NCBI RefSeq assembly: GCF_002813455.1
Contig: NZ_PHHE01000001.1
Span: forward strand, 1,984,001-2,048,000
Direction: 5' to 3'
From: Pseudomonas baetica
GTDB taxonomy: Bacteria; Pseudomonadota; Gammaproteobacteria; Pseudomonadales; Pseudomonadaceae
DNA: 64,000 nucleotides
The notes under the pieces were generated by a model. The model was not told the DNA's origin, made no database searches, and saw nothing but the letters and a program-made list of their open reading frames with translations. Made by a program: the position numbers and the translations under genes. Positions 61,593 to 64,000 of this stretch are shown in pieces (position 1 is the first letter of the stretch; each line of letters begins with the position of its first letter).

Positions 61593-64000
61593 TCAAGACA
61601 TGGAAGGCACCAGAACGCTTGGTACACTCTGGCGGTTCATCGGCAGTTTCTCGCGGCTACCGCCCTCATCAGGGAAAGCCGCCATGACACCGTTTAACTT
61701 GGCCAGATTTGGACTCTTCGTGTGTGCGAAAACACCCCCCTCATCTAACGGCTTGGCGGACTGCTGCTTGCTCCAGGACAATTGGACAAGTCCGTCCTGA
61801 AGACTTTCCTTTTCAGCGAAGTGCTTGACCAGGTGATTGATGTCGATCACGTCCCAGTTGCTTTTCAGTGAAATCAGCAGGTGACGATGCACCGCTGCCT
61901 GCTCGCCGAGCACCTTACGGATCATCAGTGCGGTGCCCGTCGCTGAGTCAGTCAGAATCAGGTCGTCGCCATGCCGGCTGACCAGCATGTCTGGCGAAAC
62001 GGTCGGCGGCAGAATCAGGCGGTCCAGTGCCAGGCCTGAATCTTCATTGTCGATGACGATGGTTCGGTAGTGCCCCCAAGCCTTCTCGCTCAGACGGTAA
62101 GTATCGTGACCACCGCCACCATGGAGCACCAGCGTAGCGATCCCGGTGAGCAGCGGTGGTGCCAGTTCGTCTGTGCCGCTTGCCCCCCCCGTGCCCTGAA
62201 GCAACAGGGAGGAATCGGTACGGTCGACCCCGGTGAAGTGATTCCAGGCCTGCGCGCCCTCGCTGTTGACCCGATAAAGAACCTGGGCTGTCGAACTGTA
62301 CACATAGGCCGCCTGCTCGCCTTCGCCTACCCCGACAAAATCAAGGTTGTCCGTGGCAGCGATGCCTTTGCCGGAGAACATCTGGCCACTGTCGATATCG
62401 AACCAGCCTCGACTTGCTTTGCCCTGCAAGGTCAGCACACCCTTCGCCCGCCACTGCCCGGCCAACTCGGCAAGGGCTTTTGGCAAGCGCGTCAGGTTGT
62501 CCTGCTGCCATTTTTCATCGACTGCCACCAGCTGTAAGTTGCCCTTGTTGGTGCGCAACAAAATCTCGCCGCTGTGCGTTGTCAGACGCAATCCACTCTC
62601 GACTTGCAGCACTGACTTGAGTTGCATCGTCGGTGTCAGTTCGCTCACGACAGGAATTTTCGCCGCTGCATCCAGCACTGCATCGTTGCCGAATGCCGTG
62701 GCCAACGCATCCGCAGCCATGGAGGGCTGGAGATAAAGTTTGCCGCTGCCGGATTCGAACAGCCGTGCCGTGACCCCATCGTCTTCAAAGCCGACAAATT
62801 GCAATGGCTTGCCCTGCAATGACGACGCAGCAACCACCACACGACCACTGTGGTACCACACCGACAGCGCGCCTTGGCCGTCGCGATCCTTGACCCCGAA
62901 CACGGCCAGGGTGGCGTCAGTGCCGGTGACCTTGGGCAAGTCCAGCCACCACGTCGGACGCCCTTTTAGCCAATGCTCATTGACGGCCTCGTAGCTCAGC
63001 GAGCCCTGCGCATCAAGCCGGGCCACACGCCCGTCCACAGTGACCACAAGCAGTTGGCCCTCCAGCGCCAACACGTTCGCCAGCTCCGGGATATCCATGC
63101 GCAAGGCCGTTGGATGAGTGGCATCGAGAATCGCCTGGCCTGCTCCGTTCTGGCGGAACAGGACCTTTTGCGACTTGCTGTAGAAGAAAAACACTTCCTG
63201 CCCGCCGGGCTGGGGAATACTGCCCGCCAATACCAGATCGGCCGGAATTGTCCAGGCACTGCGGGTGCTCTCGTGCGCTTCAAAACGCAGAACATGATCA
63301 GCCGGCGGTGCCAGATTCGGCTTGATCAGCGTGCCATCGGCGGTGCGTATCCAATAACGATGCGCCACGCCCGCCGCATCGGTTCCATACACCGTGACCA
63401 AGGCGGCGGGAACCGGATGAATCAGCCGCCCACCGACCTTGTAAACCGGAGTTTCGCGCTGCGTGCTGAAGCTTTCGTAGCCTTGCAGCAAGTTCACGAA
63501 TGCATCGCCATGCTGACGGGTACGCGCCAACAGTTTGAGCAGAGCATCGTCGCCGACAGCGCTGACCAGTTCCATACGATCACCAACGAGGCGGTAACCG
63601 AGTTCGCCCTCGCCGTCTTTCATCTGATACCGACGCGCCAGATAGACCTCTCCGCCCTCCGCCCACAATCGACTGATCTTGCCCACGCTGTCGTTGAACC
63701 ATGGCGTGTACTGCGCGTCGACCTTGCCACTGGCGATATCGACGCGCCATGCCGCTGCGCTCTCGTCATCGTGGAAGTAGGCGTAGTCACCTATCACCGC
63801 GCCGAGCTGAGCCTTCCCGGCCTTCACTTCGGAGGTGTCGGTGAACATCATGCGGTCCTTGGCTACGTCGTAGTAAGCGCGTCCAAGATTGCGCCCGTTG
63901 TGCTGGTAGTTATCGACTACCACGTACTGCCCATGTAACTGATGCGCGCTGGCCAGATCCTTCAGATGTTTTTCTATTCCCTGGCCGGGAGCTTGCCACT
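61593..64000 (-). CDS. fitD: Giant secreted toxin-like protein, C-terminal part (FitD/Mcf type)
   Basis: The frame is open from 64000 to the stop at 61593, 802 codons, with no start in the window. The visible part is a long run of beta-rich repeats (for example DNLDFVGVGEGEQAAYVYSS and YVYSSTAQVLYRVNSEGAQA) as in receptor-binding ends of large toxins. Near the C-terminus, LVLHGGGGHDTYRLSEKAWG followed by LVSRHGDDLILTD resembles the RTX-associated module of type I secretion substrates. FitD is about 3000 residues, so about one quarter is visible. Identity rests on size, secretion module and gene order with fitE-F-G-H. Confidence 0.68.
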   Translation of the reverse strand, partial: WQAPGQGIEKHLKDLASAHQLHGQYVVVDNYQHNGRNLGRAYYDVAKDRMMFTDTSEVKAGKAQLGAVIGDYAYFHDDESAAAWRVDIASGKVDAQYTPWFNDSVGKISRLWAEGGEVYLARRYQMKDGEGELGYRLVGDRMELVSAVGDDALLKLLARTRQHGDAFVNLLQGYESFSTQRETPVYKVGGRLIHPVPAALVTVYGTDAAGVAHRYWIRTADGTLIKPNLAPPADHVLRFEAHESTRSAWTIPADLVLAGSIPQPGGQEVFFFYSKSQKVLFRQNGAGQAILDATHPTALRMDIPELANVLALEGQLLVVTVDGRVARLDAQGSLSYEAVNEHWLKGRPTWWLDLPKVTGTDATLAVFGVKDRDGQGALSVWYHSGRVVVAASSLQGKPLQFVGFEDDGVTARLFESGSGKLYLQPSMAADALATAFGNDAVLDAAAKIPVVSELTPTMQLKSVLQVESGLRLTTHSGEILLRTNKGNLQLVAVDEKWQQDNLTRLPKALAELAGQWRAKGVLTLQGKASRGWFDIDSGQMFSGKGIAATDNLDFVGVGEGEQAAYVYSSTAQVLYRVNSEGAQAWNHFTGVDRTDSSLLLQGTGGASGTDELAPPLLTGIATLVLHGGGGHDTYRLSEKAWGHYRTIVIDNEDSGLALDRLILPPTVSPDMLVSRHGDDLILTDSATGTALMIRKVLGEQAAVHRHLLISLKSNWDVIDINHLVKHFAEKESLQDGLVQLSWSKQQSAKPLDEGGVFAHTKSPNLAKLNGVMAAFPDEGGSREKLPMNRQSVPSVLVPSMS

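Overview
The window looks like the replication-terminus region of a Pseudomonas chromosome from the P. fluorescens group. The reasons are GC-rich coding sequence, P. fluorescens-type REP/REPIN repeats, a complete Pseudomonas-style arn operon, a Fit-type insecticidal toxin locus and a near-perfect XerCD dif site at 54174-54201. No rRNA, tRNA or CRISPR array was seen.

Region 1 (1-9783, minus strand): the 5' part of an unrecognised protein gene runs off the left edge. Next comes the eight-gene arnBCADTEF-ugd operon, which makes 4-amino-4-deoxy-L-arabinose and transfers it to lipid A (polymyxin resistance). Its genes overlap by 1-4 bases throughout. Region 2 (10138-23163): an orphan tyrosine recombinase; pqiB-pqiC without pqiA; a putrescine-utilisation block (FAD oxidase, polyamine-binding protein, gamma-glutamylputrescine synthetase) with a divergent AraC regulator; a FecI/FecR/TonB-receptor iron-signalling set whose fecR has an in-frame amber codon; and a cupin gene.

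Region 3 (about 23270-54201): three tandem filamentous-phage (inovirus) prophages. Each carries genes for a repressor, Rep, ssDNA-binding protein, major coat, pIII-like adsorption protein, pVI-like protein, Zot/pI ATPase and its own secretin. Units 1 and 2 end in the same 1235-bp IS3-family element, which truncates a DUF4238 cargo gene and joins directly to the left end of the next unit. Unit 3 keeps the intact cargo gene and runs to dif. An inverted pair of dif-like sequences in a long hairpin lies left of the array, resembling the folded attP of CTX-type phages that use host XerCD. Unit 2 differs from the other units only by twelve one-base deletions that break five genes, a pattern more typical of unpolished repeat sequence than of decay. 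A repressor/LexA-like operator pair precedes rep in every unit.

Region 4 (54288-64000): a transposase remnant beside dif, then a locus matching the regulatory and export end of the fit insect-toxin cluster: response regulator (fitH), LysR activator (fitG), hybrid sensor kinase (fitF), TolC-type outer-membrane protein (fitE) and the C-terminal part of a very large secreted protein (fitD-like), cut by the right edge.

All calls come from reading the sequence. Family assignments rest on recognised motifs and gene order, not on database searches.
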